DNA of 64,000 bases, from positions 310,001 to 374,000 of the forward strand of contig CAWCHV010000009.1 in NCBI GenBank assembly GCA_963795435.1, in the 5' to 3' direction. Source of the stretch: JAFKFI01 sp963795435. GTDB taxonomy: Bacteria > Pseudomonadota > Alphaproteobacteria > Acetobacterales > Acetobacteraceae. The notes under the pieces were generated by a model that was given only the letters and a program-made list of their open reading frames with translations, was not told the origin of the DNA and did no database searches. Positions 51,591-61,248 of this stretch are shown here, piece after piece; within the stretch, counting starts at the first letter, position 1, and every line of letters begins with the position of its first letter. The position numbers and the translations under genes were made by a program.

Positions 51591-51722
51591 TGCTGTCGCC
51601 TGGGCCAGATCCGTCTGCCGCGCGTCCACCTCAGCCCGACCAGTCCCACCCCGAGCAGGGCGAGGGAAGGGTCCTCGGGGCTCCCGGTGGCCGCGTTTCG
51701 TCAGACGCTCTATCCTCACCCG

Positions 51723-53067
51723 ATGCACGCCCCCACACCCGATCACCCGGCCGGCACCGCGGAACCCTCGATCGCCGAGCTGATCGCCGCGCGGCCGCAT
51801 CTCTCCATGCACGTGATGGACGGGCTGGTGATGGACGGCGTGCCGCTCGCGCGCGTGGCCGATGCGCTGGGCACGCCCGTCTGGGTCTACTCGGCGGGCG
51901 TCATGCGGACGCGCTATCGCGCGCTGGCCGGCGCGCTGGCCGGCGCGCTGGATGGACTCGGGGCGCGCATCCACTACGCGGTGAAGGCGAACGACCATCT
52001 CGCGGTGCTGCGCGTATTCGCGGCCCAGGGCGCCGGCGCCGACGTGGTGAGCGGCGGCGAACTGCTGCGCGCACTCGCGGCTGGCATCGCGCCGGAGCGC
52101 GTCGTGTTCTCGGGCGTCGGCAAGAGCGCGGCCGAGCTGCGCCTCGCGCTGGAGAGGCGGATCGGCCAGATCAATGTCGAGAGCGCGGAGGAGCTCGACA
52201 TGCTCTCCGGCATTGCCGTTTCGATGGGCGGCACGGCGCGGATCGCATTGCGGGTCAATCCGGACGTCGAGGCCGGCACGCACGCCAAGATCAGCACCGG
52301 CCGCGCGCGCGACAAGTTCGGCATTCCCTACCGCGACGCCGCCGCGCTGTATGCCCGCGCCGACGGCCTGCCAGGGATCGCACCGGCGGGGCTCGCGGTT
52401 CATATCGGCAGCCAGAATTCTCTCCGTGGAACCCTACCGCGCGGCGTTTGCCCGTCTCGCCGAGCTGGTGCGGGGCTTGCGCGCGGCGGGCCAATCCGTC
52501 GAGACGATGGATTGCGGCGGCGGCCTCGGCATCGGCTACCGCGACGAGCCCGCCGCCAGCCCGGCGGCGCTCGCCGGCGCCATCCGTGCCACGCTTGGCG
52601 GGCTCGGTCTCGCGCTGGTGGTGGAGCCCGGCCGCTGGCTGGTCGGGCCGGCGGGTGCGCTGCTCGCCTCGGTGGTGCTGGTGAAGCGCGGCGAGGGCAC
52701 GCGCTTCGTCGTGCTGGACGCGGCGATGAACGACCTGGTGCGCCCGGCAATGTACGACGCTTGGCACGGCATCGTGCCGCTCTCGGCGGTGGACGCGGCG
52801 CGCCCGGCGACATCCGCGGACATCGTCGGGCCGGTCTGCGAGACCGGGGACACGTTCGCGCGCGACCGCGCCCTGCCGCCGCTCGCGCCGCACGCGCGCG
52901 TGGCGATCCTGGATGCGGGCGCGTATGGTGCGGTGATGAGTTCCACCTACAACGCCCGGCCGCTGGCCGCCGCGGCGATGGTCGCGGACGGCGAATGGGC
53001 GACGATCCGCGCCCGTCAGCCGGTCGAGGCGCTGTGGGCCGGCGATCGCGTGCCGAACTGGGTCTGA
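51723..53067 (+). CDS. lysA: diaminopimelate decarboxylase, broken by one extra base
   Basis: PLP enzyme making lysine from meso-diaminopimelate. The first frame (from ATG 51723) has the PLP-lysine YAVKAN (K88) and HIGSQ; the second frame has GGGLGIGY, EPGRWLVGPAG, CETGD and the C-terminal substrate-site YNARPL, ending VPNWV. Removing one A at 52416-52417 restores HIGSQILSVEPYR. Total length 1345 nt is 1 mod 3. In the raw sequence the first frame stays open to 53084 with meaningless residues. Loss of lysA would make the cell a lysine auxotroph, so a sequence error is plausible. Confidence 0.85.
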
Positions 53068-53080
53068 CGAGCGGAGACGG

Positions 53081-55747
53081 ATGAGCGAACCCCCCAAGGG
53101 CGAACGCCGGGAGAGCGTACGGGCAACCGGAGAGACGGATCGGCTGCTCCGTCGGCTGCGGGGCCGGCGGGCCGCCGCCCGGCTCGCGCTCTTGTTCGAG
53201 CGGGTCTGGCCCGCGCTCTGGCCGCCGCTCGGCGTCGCCGGACTGTTCGTCTGCCTCGCACTGCTCGGCCTGCCGCGCGTGTTGCCGCCTTGGGCCCACA
53301 CGCTGCTGCTCGCCGCGACCGCGCTCGCCATCATCGTGCTCCTGGCGCGCGGGCTGCGCGGGCTCGCGGCGCCGGACGACGCGGCGGCCGATCGGCGGCT
53401 GGAGATCGCATCGGGGCTGCGGCATCGCCCGCTGTCGGTGCTCGCCGACCGGCCCTCGCGCGCCGATCCCAAGGCCGATTTCGGGGCCGATTTCGGGGCC
53501 GACCCGGCGACCGATGCGCTCTGGGAAGCGCATGTCGCCCGCGCGGTCCGCCAGGTGCGCCGGCTGCGCGTGGGCGTGCCGCGGCCGGGGCTGGCCCGGC
53601 TGGACCGGCGGGCGCTGCGTGGCGGCCTGGTGGTGGCGCTTGCCGCCGCGCTGGTGATCGCCGGCTCCGACGGCCCGGCGCGGCTGGCCGACGCCATGAC
53701 GCCGAACCTGCCGATCGCGCCCGCTCCGCAATCGGCGCAGCTCCAGGTCTGGGTGACGCCGCCCCGCTATACCGGCCTCGCGCCGCTGTTCCTCAAGCCG
53801 GAAGGCGGCCCGGTGTCGGTGCCCTCCGGTTCGCACCTCACGGCCAGCCTCACCGGGGGCGAGGGCGCCCCACCCACCCTCGCGTTGAACGGTCGCACCG
53901 AGCCGTTCCGGGCACTCGATGCCGCGAGCTTCCAGGGCGACCTCGATCTGACCGGCGGCGGCCGCCTCGCGGTGCGTCGCGGCGGGCGGGAGCTCGCCGG
54001 CTGGGATCTCTCCGTGCTGGCCAGCCGGTCGCCCTCCGTCGCCTGGGCCGAGCCGCCCGGAGCGGCGCCGAGCAGCCTGCAGACGCGGCTGCCCTGGCAG
54101 GTGTCGGACGACTACGGGGTGGTGCAATTGCGGGCCGAGCTGCGGCTGCGCGAGCGGCCCGACGCGCCGCCGCTCACGCTGAGCATTCCGGTCCCGGGCG
54201 GCTCGGCAAAATCCGCCAAGGGCGTCAACCTGCAAGACCTCACCGCCAGTCCCTGGGCTGGGCTCCCGGTGGTTGCCCGGCTGGTCGGGCAGGATGCCGC
54301 GGGCCTGACGGGGTCGAGCGCCGATGCGGGTTTCGTGCTGCCCGAGCGCGTCTTCCATCACCCGGTGGCCCGCGCGCTGATCGCCGTGCGGAAGCAGTTG
54401 AGCCTCGATCCCGACGACCGGGCCGGCGCGGTCGCGGAATTGGACAAGCTTTTGCTGGCACCGGAGGCGCTCGGCGGCGACACCGGCGCGTTCCTCAACC
54501 TGGCGGACACCTATTACCGGCTGGTGCGCGGCCGCGCACCGCAATCCGTCGAGCAGGCGCAGCAACTGATGTGGGAACTCGCGCTGCACCTCGAGGAAGG
54601 CGGCGCCGAGCGCAGCGCCCGAGCCCTGGAAGCGGCGCGAGAGGCGGTGCGGCAGGCGCTCGACCGCGCCACCGAGAACCCCAGCGAGAGCAACCGTACG
54701 GCGCTCGACCAGAAGCTGAAGGAGCTGGAGAACGCGATCCGCCAGCGCCTCGAGGCGCTGCTGGACCAGGCGCGGCGCGAGGGCGCGGACCTGTCGTTCG
54801 ATCCCGAGGCGCGGCATCTCGACAGCCGGGACCTGCAGCGGATGGCCGAGGCGGCGCGCGAGGCAGCGCGGCAGGGCAAGATGGACGAGGCCCGCAACCG
54901 CATGGCCGAGCTGGAACGGATGCTCGACCAGCTACGCAACGCCAGGCCCGAGCACGGCCAGGCGGACGCAAAAAACGCCGAGAAGCGTCAGCGCGGCCAG
55001 CAGCAGATGGGCGCGCTACAGGACATGATCGGCCGGCAGGGCGGGCTGCTCGACCGTGCCGAGAATCGCGCCGGGCAGACGGCCGATCAGCGCGGCGAGC
55101 CGCAGGACCCGCGTGGCGGCCGGCGCAATGCCGAACGCGGCGACCAGTCCTCAGAGGGTGGGCAGCAGTCGCAGCGCGAGGCCGACCGGCGAGTGCAGCA
55201 GGCGCTGCGCCGCGCGCTCGGCGAGCTGATGCAGCAATTCGGCGACCTCACCGGCCAGGTGCCACAGGGCCTGGGCGAGGCCGACCAGGCAATGCGCGAC
55301 GCCGGCCAGGCGCTGGGCCACGGGCAGGACGACGCCGCCGGCCAGTCCGAGCAGCGGGCGATCGAGGCGCTGCAGAAGGGCGGCCGGGAGATGGGCCAGC
55401 AGATGGCCAAGCAGTTCGGCCCTGGCCAGTCCGGCGACAGCGACGAGGGCGGCGATCCGAACGGCAACATGGGCCTCAGTCTCCAGGACGGGCGGGGCGA
55501 CCGGAACGGCACGGCGGAGGGCCCGCTGCCCGGCCAGCACGGGCGCGGCGACAAGCGCGACCCGCTCGGCCGCCAGCTTGGCCAGGGCAGCGCCGGCTCC
55601 GACGAGAGCGACGCCGTGCGGGTCCCGGAGGAGATGGAGCGCCAGCGCACCCGGGCGATCCAGGACGAACTGCGCCGCCGGGGCGCCGACCGCGCGCGAC
55701 CGCAACCGGAGCTGGACTACATCGACAGGCTGCTGAAGCAGTTCTGA
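53081..55747 (+). CDS. TIGR02302/DUF4175 family membrane protein
   Basis: An 888-aa protein with two N-terminal membrane helices (about residues 48-70 and 74-92) and a third about 188-205. A periplasmic domain with WVTPPRYTGLAPLFL and a QVSDDYGVVQLRAEL fold follows. The C-terminal third is a long Gln/Arg/Ala-rich coiled region (LEEGGAERSARALEAAREAV) ending in a Gly-rich, then acidic tail. Matches the alphaproteobacterial DUF4175 family found downstream of lysA. Function unknown; an envelope role is likely. It contains small in-frame tandem duplications (for example 53472-53495). Confidence 0.88.
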   Translation: MSEPPKGERRESVRATGETDRLLRRLRGRRAAARLALLFERVWPALWPPLGVAGLFVCLALLGLPRVLPPWAHTLLLAATALAIIVLLARGLRGLAAPDDAAADRRLEIASGLRHRPLSVLADRPSRADPKADFGADFGADPATDALWEAHVARAVRQVRRLRVGVPRPGLARLDRRALRGGLVVALAAALVIAGSDGPARLADAMTPNLPIAPAPQSAQLQVWVTPPRYTGLAPLFLKPEGGPVSVPSGSHLTASLTGGEGAPPTLALNGRTEPFRALDAASFQGDLDLTGGGRLAVRRGGRELAGWDLSVLASRSPSVAWAEPPGAAPSSLQTRLPWQVSDDYGVVQLRAELRLRERPDAPPLTLSIPVPGGSAKSAKGVNLQDLTASPWAGLPVVARLVGQDAAGLTGSSADAGFVLPERVFHHPVARALIAVRKQLSLDPDDRAGAVAELDKLLLAPEALGGDTGAFLNLADTYYRLVRGRAPQSVEQAQQLMWELALHLEEGGAERSARALEAAREAVRQALDRATENPSESNRTALDQKLKELENAIRQRLEALLDQARREGADLSFDPEARHLDSRDLQRMAEAAREAARQGKMDEARNRMAELERMLDQLRNARPEHGQADAKNAEKRQRGQQQMGALQDMIGRQGGLLDRAENRAGQTADQRGEPQDPRGGRRNAERGDQSSEGGQQSQREADRRVQQALRRALGELMQQFGDLTGQVPQGLGEADQAMRDAGQALGHGQDDAAGQSEQRAIEALQKGGREMGQQMAKQFGPGQSGDSDEGGDPNGNMGLSLQDGRGDRNGTAEGPLPGQHGRGDKRDPLGRQLGQGSAGSDESDAVRVPEEMERQRTRAIQDELRRRGADRARPQPELDYIDRLLKQF

Positions 55748-55924
55748 TCCGTCACCGAGCGCTGGATCGTCATCGCGAGGGCCTCGCGGCGACGGTGTTG
55801 CGGGCACGCCGCCTTGCGGCCCTTCTCGCCGGACCGGCTGATCCGTCGGAAAACTTTACACTCCCGGAGCAAACCTCCGCGTTACCCCAGCCTAGCGCGC
55901 TGAAATCATTCCGGTTACCGTTCT
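55748..55924. other. intergenic region upstream of the PEP-CTERM gene
   Basis: Contains a GC-rich perfect dyad CGCGAGG-G-CCTCGCG (55774-55788) without a T-run, and an AT-richer patch before the sigma-54 promoter where an enhancer-binding protein such as PrsR could bind. No gene seen. Confidence 0.4.
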
Positions 55925-55940
55925 TGGCACAAGTTTTGCT
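55925..55940 (+). promoter_or_regulatory. sigma-54 promoter of the PEP-CTERM gene
   Basis: TGGCACAAGTTTTGCT matches the sigma-54 consensus (TGGCAC, 5-nt spacer, TTGC) almost perfectly with the invariant GG-N10-GC spacing. Transcription would start near 55950, giving a leader of about 50 nt. PEP-CTERM genes in exosortase-carrying bacteria are typically under sigma-54/PrsK-PrsR control. Confidence 0.8.
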
Positions 55941-55999
55941 CCAGGCATTGACGACTGCGTCTAGTCGAGCAGACAACTGGTCGAGAAGGGAAAGTTTCA

Positions 56000-56557
56000 A
56001 TGAGATTTCGTCAAATCCTGGTCGCCGGGACTTTCCTGGCAGGTACCGCGCTGATGGCGGGCGCACCGAAGGCCGAGGCCGCGGTCTGCCCGGCATTCGG
56101 ACACGACACCACTTGCGGCGTGATCATCACGTACAATGCGAACGGCAGCATCAGCTCCAGTGTCACCGGGCAAGGCCCCTATGACGGTGCCGAGGACACG
56201 CTGCTCGGCGTCGTCAACAACAGCAGCCACCCAATCTCGGGCCTCGGGTCGGTAAGCTCGAAGCTCGACATCTTCGGCTTCGACGGCGACGGCATCGACG
56301 CCTACGGCGCTCCCGGCAACGCGAGCGACACCACCGGCTATGGCGGCCCGGATACCTTCTTCACGAACATCGCGGCCAATCATCGGTCGGGAACCATCAA
56401 CTTCGTGACGCCGCTAGCCCCTGGCGGCACGACCTACTTCTCGCTCGAGGAAGCCCTCACCCTTCACTCGATCGTCGTCCCGGAGCCGGCCACGATGGCC
56501 GTCCTGGGTGCCGGCCTGCTGGGACTCGGCATCGCCCGCCGTCGCCGCAAGGCCTAA
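56000..56557 (+). CDS. PEP-CTERM sorting-signal protein
   Basis: A 185-aa exported protein. Signal peptide 1-27 (cleavage after AEA), a compact Asn/Gly/Asp-rich body (FGFDGDGIDAYGAPGNASDT) and a C-terminal PEP-CTERM signal 160-185: VPEPATMAVLGAGLLGLG followed by RRRRKA. Such proteins are processed by an exosortase and often sit in an extracellular matrix. No exosortase gene is in the window. The ATG at 56000 has AGAAGGGAAAG upstream. Confidence 0.9.
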   Translation: MRFRQILVAGTFLAGTALMAGAPKAEAAVCPAFGHDTTCGVIITYNANGSISSSVTGQGPYDGAEDTLLGVVNNSSHPISGLGSVSSKLDIFGFDGDGIDAYGAPGNASDTTGYGGPDTFFTNIAANHRSGTINFVTPLAPGGTTYFSLEEALTLHSIVVPEPATMAVLGAGLLGLGIARRRRKA

Positions 56558-56576
56558 GTCAGGGCAACGCGACACT

Positions 56577-56608
56577 GCCCCCCGTGGCTACCACCACGGG
56601 GGGCTTTC
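56577..56608 (+). terminator. intrinsic terminator after the PEP-CTERM gene
   Basis: CCCCCCGTGG and CCACGGGGGG (56578-56587, 56594-56603) form a perfect 10-bp GC-rich stem with a 6-nt loop, followed by CTTTCGT. The T-run is short, but the stem is very stable. It lies 20 nt after the stop. Confidence 0.7.
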
Positions 56609-56658
56609 GTGCGCCCCCCCTCGGGCGGCCGGAACAACACCGAGATGTCGGCCCGGAC

Positions 56659-58305
56659 CTAGCGGTCCTCGTGCAAGTCACGCAGCGCACCGAGCCAGGG
56701 TTCGTACCTCCGCCAGCGCTCGACCGCGTCCGCGTAGACGGCCTGACGCGCCTGCCAGACGCTCGCCGTACGGATCGCGCTGCGGCTCCGCTCGGGATGT
56801 AGGCAAGCGTCGTCCCAGTCGAGCCCGCAGAACGCCACCATACGGCGAGTCTCCGCCTCCCGCGCGGCCACCAGCGTCTCATAGTCGACCTCCAGCAGCC
56901 GATCACTGGGCAGCACGGTCCGCCAATGCGCCATCAGCCGGGCGTATTGCCGGTAGTAGAGCACGAGGTTTTCCCGGCTGCTCATCCAGCCCTGATCGAA
57001 GTCGAACGGCGTGCGATAGATCGACAGACAGGTATCGACCGGATCGCGCCGAACATGGACGAAGCGCGCATTGGGGAACAGGATGTGCGCCAAGCCGATC
57101 CACTGGAAATTGTACGGCATCTTGTCCGTCACCCGTGCCGCTTCCGGCGCACGCTCGCGCAGCAGCGTTCGGTATGCGGAGATCATGCGGCGCGCGGTCT
57201 CCGCCCCCAGTCCGTCGCGGTGCCAGGCCCGCCCCTCGACATTCCAGAAGACGAGCTCGCCGGCGGCGCCAACGCGCGAGTGGCGCGACACGATCTGCTC
57301 GATCAGGGTGGTTCCCGAGCGGGGCATCCCCAGGATCAGCACCGGCGTCGCGTCCTCCGTGCCGAGCGCGGCATGACGCGCGACATAGTCCTTGGTGAAG
57401 GCGCCGATCAGACGATCCACCCAGCTTGCGAGGCCATCCGCGTCGAACGTCCAGAGGCGCGCGCGAGCCGCGTTCGCCGCGTCGTAGTGCCGGATCGCCC
57501 GCGCGGGCTCGCCGAGATCATCGAATGCCTTGCCGAGCGCGAAATGCAGCGGCATCCGGTGCATGTCGCCGAGCCCCGGGCGCTCCGCCAATTCCGCCAC
57601 CCGGCCCAGCAAGGGCTGGTCGGCCGGTGTGACCCGGCGGCCATTGAGCAGGCCGAAATAAGCTGCCGCGTCGCTCGGATCGAGCGCGATGGCCCGTTCG
57701 TAGCAGGAGGCGGCCTCGTCGAACCGGCCGAGTTGGTCGAGCACGGTCCCGAGCAGCCGGTGGGCCTCCCGGCGTATCGGCTCGCGCGCGACCACTTCCC
57801 GCAATGGCGCCTCAGCCGCCTCGGTTCGGCCGTGCTCCAGCGCGAGCTTCGCCTCGCAGAGGAGCGCCACCGTCGAACCGGGCGCCGCCGCCGCCGCCCG
57901 GACGTAGCTTTCGCGCGCCTCGCCGCGCCGCCCGCTGGACGCCAGCGCGTCGGCGAGCATCGCGTGGGCTTCGGCCAGTTCGGGCTCGCGTGACACCGCC
58001 TGGCGGTAAGCCTCGATGGCGGCCACGCTCTGGCCGAGCATCTGCAAGGCGATCCCAAGGTTCTGGTGCGCCGCCGCGAACTCCGGGTCGAGCAGGACGG
58101 CGCGACGCAGGAGGGTTTCGGCCTCCCTCGGCTGCTGACGGTTCAAGGCGATGACGCCGAGCGCATAGGGCGCGTCCGGGTTCTCGGGATCGAGCCGGAC
58201 CGCGGCGTGCAGCTCCGCCTCGGCCTCCGCCGTCCGGCCGGCGGTCAGCAACTGGCCGGCGCGCTCCACCAACGCCTCTGCCGCAGAGGGCGCGTCGCTA
58301 CACAC
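56659..58305 (-). CDS. TPR-sulfotransferase protein
   Basis: A 548-aa two-part protein. TPR repeats run through the first 280 residues (AAEALVERAGQLLTAGRTAEA, GTVLDQLGRFDEAASCYERA). A sulfotransferase domain follows, with the PAPS-binding LILGMPRSGTT (about 322-332) and the 3'-phosphate-binding RFVHVRRDPVDTCLSIY. The domain order matches the TPR-sulfotransferase group whose substrates are mostly unknown. The chosen GTG at 58305 lies just after the upstream gene's stop; a TTG further upstream would add 20 residues. Confidence 0.85.
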   Translation of the reverse strand: MCSDAPSAAEALVERAGQLLTAGRTAEAEAELHAAVRLDPENPDAPYALGVIALNRQQPREAETLLRRAVLLDPEFAAAHQNLGIALQMLGQSVAAIEAYRQAVSREPELAEAHAMLADALASSGRRGEARESYVRAAAAAPGSTVALLCEAKLALEHGRTEAAEAPLREVVAREPIRREAHRLLGTVLDQLGRFDEAASCYERAIALDPSDAAAYFGLLNGRRVTPADQPLLGRVAELAERPGLGDMHRMPLHFALGKAFDDLGEPARAIRHYDAANAARARLWTFDADGLASWVDRLIGAFTKDYVARHAALGTEDATPVLILGMPRSGTTLIEQIVSRHSRVGAAGELVFWNVEGRAWHRDGLGAETARRMISAYRTLLRERAPEAARVTDKMPYNFQWIGLAHILFPNARFVHVRRDPVDTCLSIYRTPFDFDQGWMSSRENLVLYYRQYARLMAHWRTVLPSDRLLEVDYETLVAAREAETRRMVAFCGLDWDDACLHPERSRSAIRTASVWQARQAVYADAVERWRRYEPWLGALRDLHEDR

Positions 58306-58307
58306 GC

Positions 58308-58835
58308 TCAGGGTCCGCCCGGGAGCAATCCGAGCGCGGCATAAAGCCGTTCGCTCGCCGGCCAAGCGTGCATGATCTCGGTCCGCCAGCTGTACGCTCC
58401 CCAGGCCAGCAGCACCAGGACCAGCACGCTGGCCCCCCAGGCGAGGCGGAGCAGCGTTCCCTCGCGGCGCGGGCTCGGCTCGACGACCAGGGCCTGCTCC
58501 GTGGACGCGGTCAGCGACGGTTCCGCGATGGGCTCCTCGTCCCGTATCGCCGCCGGAGCGACAGGTGCCGGCGTGGGCGGCGAAGGCGCGTCGACCACCG
58601 AGACGGAGAGCCCGGTCGCGCTCTCCGGGAGTTCGCCGAGGCGCTCCACCACGGAGCTTCCAGGCGGCGGCTCATCGTAGACTTCCACCGGGTGGGCTTC
58701 GGAGGGTCCAGACCCGATCGCTGCCTCCGGTAGCCACTCGTGCCCGCACCGGGCGCAACGCACCGGCCGGGGGGTGTCGAGCAGCGCGTCCGGCACGTCG
58801 TAGGCGGCCGAGCAGGCCGGGCAGACGATCCGCAT
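58308..58835 (-). CDS. MJ0042-type zinc-ribbon membrane protein
   Basis: A 175-aa protein with an N-terminal zinc ribbon (C5, C8, C27, C30: IVCPACSAAYDVPD, VRCARCGHEW), a Pro/Ser-rich linker, and one membrane helix about 128-148 (AWGASVLVLVLLAWGAYSW). Proteins of this type are commonly found beside ftsE in alphaproteobacteria. It is divergent from ftsE; function unknown. Its stop is directly followed by the GTG of the TPR-sulfotransferase gene. Confidence 0.85.
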   Translation of the reverse strand: MRIVCPACSAAYDVPDALLDTPRPVRCARCGHEWLPEAAIGSGPSEAHPVEVYDEPPPGSSVVERLGELPESATGLSVSVVDAPSPPTPAPVAPAAIRDEEPIAEPSLTASTEQALVVEPSPRREGTLLRLAWGASVLVLVLLAWGAYSWRTEIMHAWPASERLYAALGLLPGGP

Positions 58836-59010
58836 TCGGGGAAAGCTCCATCACGAAGTCGCGCAATGGTCGCTCAATGCCGCACCCCGTTGCAATGCTC
58901 ACCAGCGGGGGGCGATTGCGGCACGCGGAGGTACACGCAATCCATAGACGCGGGTTTCGGCGGGGCGCTTGGAGTGGCAAGAATGCCGCCGGCACGGGAC
59001 CGGGAGCCGG

Positions 59011-59679
59011 ATGGTTCGATTCGAGTCGGTTGGGCTTCGTTATGGTCACGCCGGCCAGGCGGACCCCGAGGTGTTGCACGACCTGAGCTTCGCGATCCCC
59101 GAAGGGGGCTTCCGCTGGCTGCTCGGCCCCTCCGGCGCGGGCAAGACCAGCCTGCTGCGGCTGATGTACCTCGCCGCGCGGCCGACACGCGGGCGGCTCT
59201 CGATTCTCGGCGCGGACATCGAGCGGGCGGAGCGGCGCGCGCTGCCCGGCCTGCGCCGACGGATCGGCGTCGTGTTCCAGGATTTCCGCCTCCTGTCGCA
59301 TCTATCGGCCTACGACAACGTGGCCCTCCCCTTGCGCCTCGCCGGCCGCCCGGAGGGACAGATCCGCGCCGACGTGATGGAGATGCTGCGCTGGGTCGGG
59401 CTGACGGACAAGCTCGCCGCCCGCCCGGCGCAACTGTCGGGCGGCGAGCAGCAGCGCGTCGCCATCGCGCGCGCGGTGATCGGCCGGCCCCGCCTGCTGC
59501 TGGCCGACGAGCCCACCGGCAATCTCGACGAGGTGCAGGCCGAACGGCTGATGCAGCTGTTGAAGGAGATGAACCGGATCGGCACCACGGTGGTGGTCGC
59601 CACCCACAACGACGCGATGGTCGCGCGGCATGTCGCACGCTCCCTGCGGCTCGACCACGGCCGGCTGGTGAGCGCCTGA
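59011..59679 (+). CDS. ftsE: cell division ATP-binding protein FtsE
   Basis: ATPase subunit of the FtsEX complex that activates peptidoglycan hydrolases at the division site. Walker A GPSGAGKT is at residues 39-46; Q-loop VFQDFRLL, signature LSGGEQQR and LLLADEPTGNLD follow. 222 aa. The ATG at 59011 follows GGGAG. The stop is 1 nt before the ftsX ATG. Confidence 0.95.
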   Translation: MVRFESVGLRYGHAGQADPEVLHDLSFAIPEGGFRWLLGPSGAGKTSLLRLMYLAARPTRGRLSILGADIERAERRALPGLRRRIGVVFQDFRLLSHLSAYDNVALPLRLAGRPEGQIRADVMEMLRWVGLTDKLAARPAQLSGGEQQRVAIARAVIGRPRLLLADEPTGNLDEVQAERLMQLLKEMNRIGTTVVVATHNDAMVARHVARSLRLDHGRLVSA

Positions 59680-59680
59680 G

Positions 59681-60619
59681 ATGGACCGCCCGTTCCGCCG
59701 CCGCCGGGCGCTGCTGCGGCCCGCCGGCTTTGACGAGCTTGGCCTGCGCCGCGCGCTGTCGGACCGGATGCTGCCGTTCCTGGTCGCCGCGATGGCGTTC
59801 CTCGCCGCCCTGGCGCTCGCCGGCGCGGTCGGCGCGGCCTCCCTCGCGCGGCACTGGCGGGAGGGCGCGGGGGCCTCGCTGACGGTGCAGGTCCCGCGCG
59901 GCGAGGCGCCGGCGACCGGTCAAGCGGGCACGCGGCTCGCGGCTGTCGTGGCGCTGCTGCGCGCCACGCCGGGCATCCGCGAGGCGCGCGCCCTGAGCGA
60001 CGACGAACTCGCGGAGCTGCTGCGCCCCTGGCTCGGCGGCGGCGTCGAGCGCCTCTCGCTGCCGCTGCCCGCGGTCGTGCAGGTGCGGCTGGCCGATGCC
60101 GCGGCCGAGCTCCGCGGGCTCGCGCCGCGCCTTGAAGCGGTGGCGCCGGGCACGCTGGTCGAGAGCCACGGCGTCTGGATCGCCCGGCTGACCGCGCTGG
60201 CGCGCAGCCTCCAGGCCTGCGCCGGCGTCGCCCTGCTGGTAGTGGCGGCGGTGGCGGCGGCGGTGATCGCGGTGGCCACGCGCGCCGGCTTGGCGGCAAG
60301 GCGGGAGGCAATCGAGATCGTGCACGGCTTGGGGGCGACGGACGGCTACATCGCGGCCCGCTTCGCGTTTCGCGCAACCCGGCTGGCCGCGGCGGGCGGT
60401 CTGGTCGGCGCGGTCGCCGCCTTGCCGGTCCTGCTGGAGCTTGCCAGCCTGACGGCGCCGTTCGCCGGGTTGCAGCCTGACGGCGTGGCGCAAGGCGGGC
60501 TCGGGCTCCTGCCGGCCGTGCTGTGGCTGGCGCTCCCCGGCCTGCCCCTCGCCGCCGCCGTGATCGGCTTCCTCACCGCGCAGGGTACCGTCCGGCGTTG
60601 GCTGCGCAGGCTGCCATGA
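59681..60619 (+). CDS. ftsX: cell division protein FtsX
   Basis: Membrane partner of FtsE, 312 aa. One helix near the N-terminus (about 31-53), an extracellular domain of about 110 residues, then three helices (about 180-205, 230-255, 275-300), with EIVHGLGATDGYIAARF between. The extracellular loop should contact a murein hydrolase activator such as an EnvC-like protein (not encoded here). The stop overlaps the next gene by ATGA. Confidence 0.93.
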   Translation: MDRPFRRRRALLRPAGFDELGLRRALSDRMLPFLVAAMAFLAALALAGAVGAASLARHWREGAGASLTVQVPRGEAPATGQAGTRLAAVVALLRATPGIREARALSDDELAELLRPWLGGGVERLSLPLPAVVQVRLADAAAELRGLAPRLEAVAPGTLVESHGVWIARLTALARSLQACAGVALLVVAAVAAAVIAVATRAGLAARREAIEIVHGLGATDGYIAARFAFRATRLAAAGGLVGAVAALPVLLELASLTAPFAGLQPDGVAQGGLGLLPAVLWLALPGLPLAAAVIGFLTAQGTVRRWLRRLP

Positions 60620-61248
60620 GGCGTCGGCTCGCGGCGGCGGCTGGCCTGCTGGCGATCCTGGCGCTCGCCTGGGCGGGCGGCTTCGCGTGGTTCGTGCATC
60701 GCGCAAACCTCGAAAGTGTCGCGCCGGCGAGGGCGGACGGGATCGTCGCCCTGACCGGCGGGTCGGGCCGGGTGGAGACCGCGTTGCGGCTGCTGGTCGA
60801 GGGGCGGGCGCGCATCGCGCTGCTCTCGGGGATCGGCGGCGGCGCGGAACTGACCCAGCTCGCCCACCGCGCCGGGCTCGACCCGGCGCCGCTCGGCGGC
60901 CGCGTCACCCTGGGCCGCAACGCCACCAGCACGCGGGGCAACGCGGCGGAGACGGCCGCCTGGGCGCGCGACAATGGCGTCCGCTCGCTGATCGTGGTGA
61001 CGGCCGGCTACCACATGCCGCGCGCCCTCACCGAACTGGCCCATGCGATGCCGGACGTGGCGCTCTACCCCGTACCCGTGATGCCGCCAGCGATGCAGGC
61101 GCCGGGCGGGGTGCGCGACGCCGCGACCCTGCGGCTGCTGGCGGAGGAATACACCAAATGGCTGGCCAGCACGCTCGGCCTGTCGGCGCTTGGGCCGCCG
61201 CACGAGGCGGTACTCGGCCGCACGGCCCATGCCAGCGCCGCGCCATGA
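60616..61248 (+). CDS. YdcF/DUF218 family membrane protein
   Basis: A 210-aa protein with a single N-terminal helix (about 5-24) and a periplasmic DUF218 domain: VALTGGSGRVETALRLL, then NATSTRGNAAETAAWA and VVTAGYHMPRALTEL. Homologues (SanA, YdcF) act in envelope barrier function in E. coli; the exact reaction is unknown. The gene is coupled to ftsX upstream and plsC downstream by ATGA overlaps. Confidence 0.88.
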   Translation: MRRRLAAAAGLLAILALAWAGGFAWFVHRANLESVAPARADGIVALTGGSGRVETALRLLVEGRARIALLSGIGGGAELTQLAHRAGLDPAPLGGRVTLGRNATSTRGNAAETAAWARDNGVRSLIVVTAGYHMPRALTELAHAMPDVALYPVPVMPPAMQAPGGVRDAATLRLLAEEYTKWLASTLGLSALGPPHEAVLGRTAHASAAP

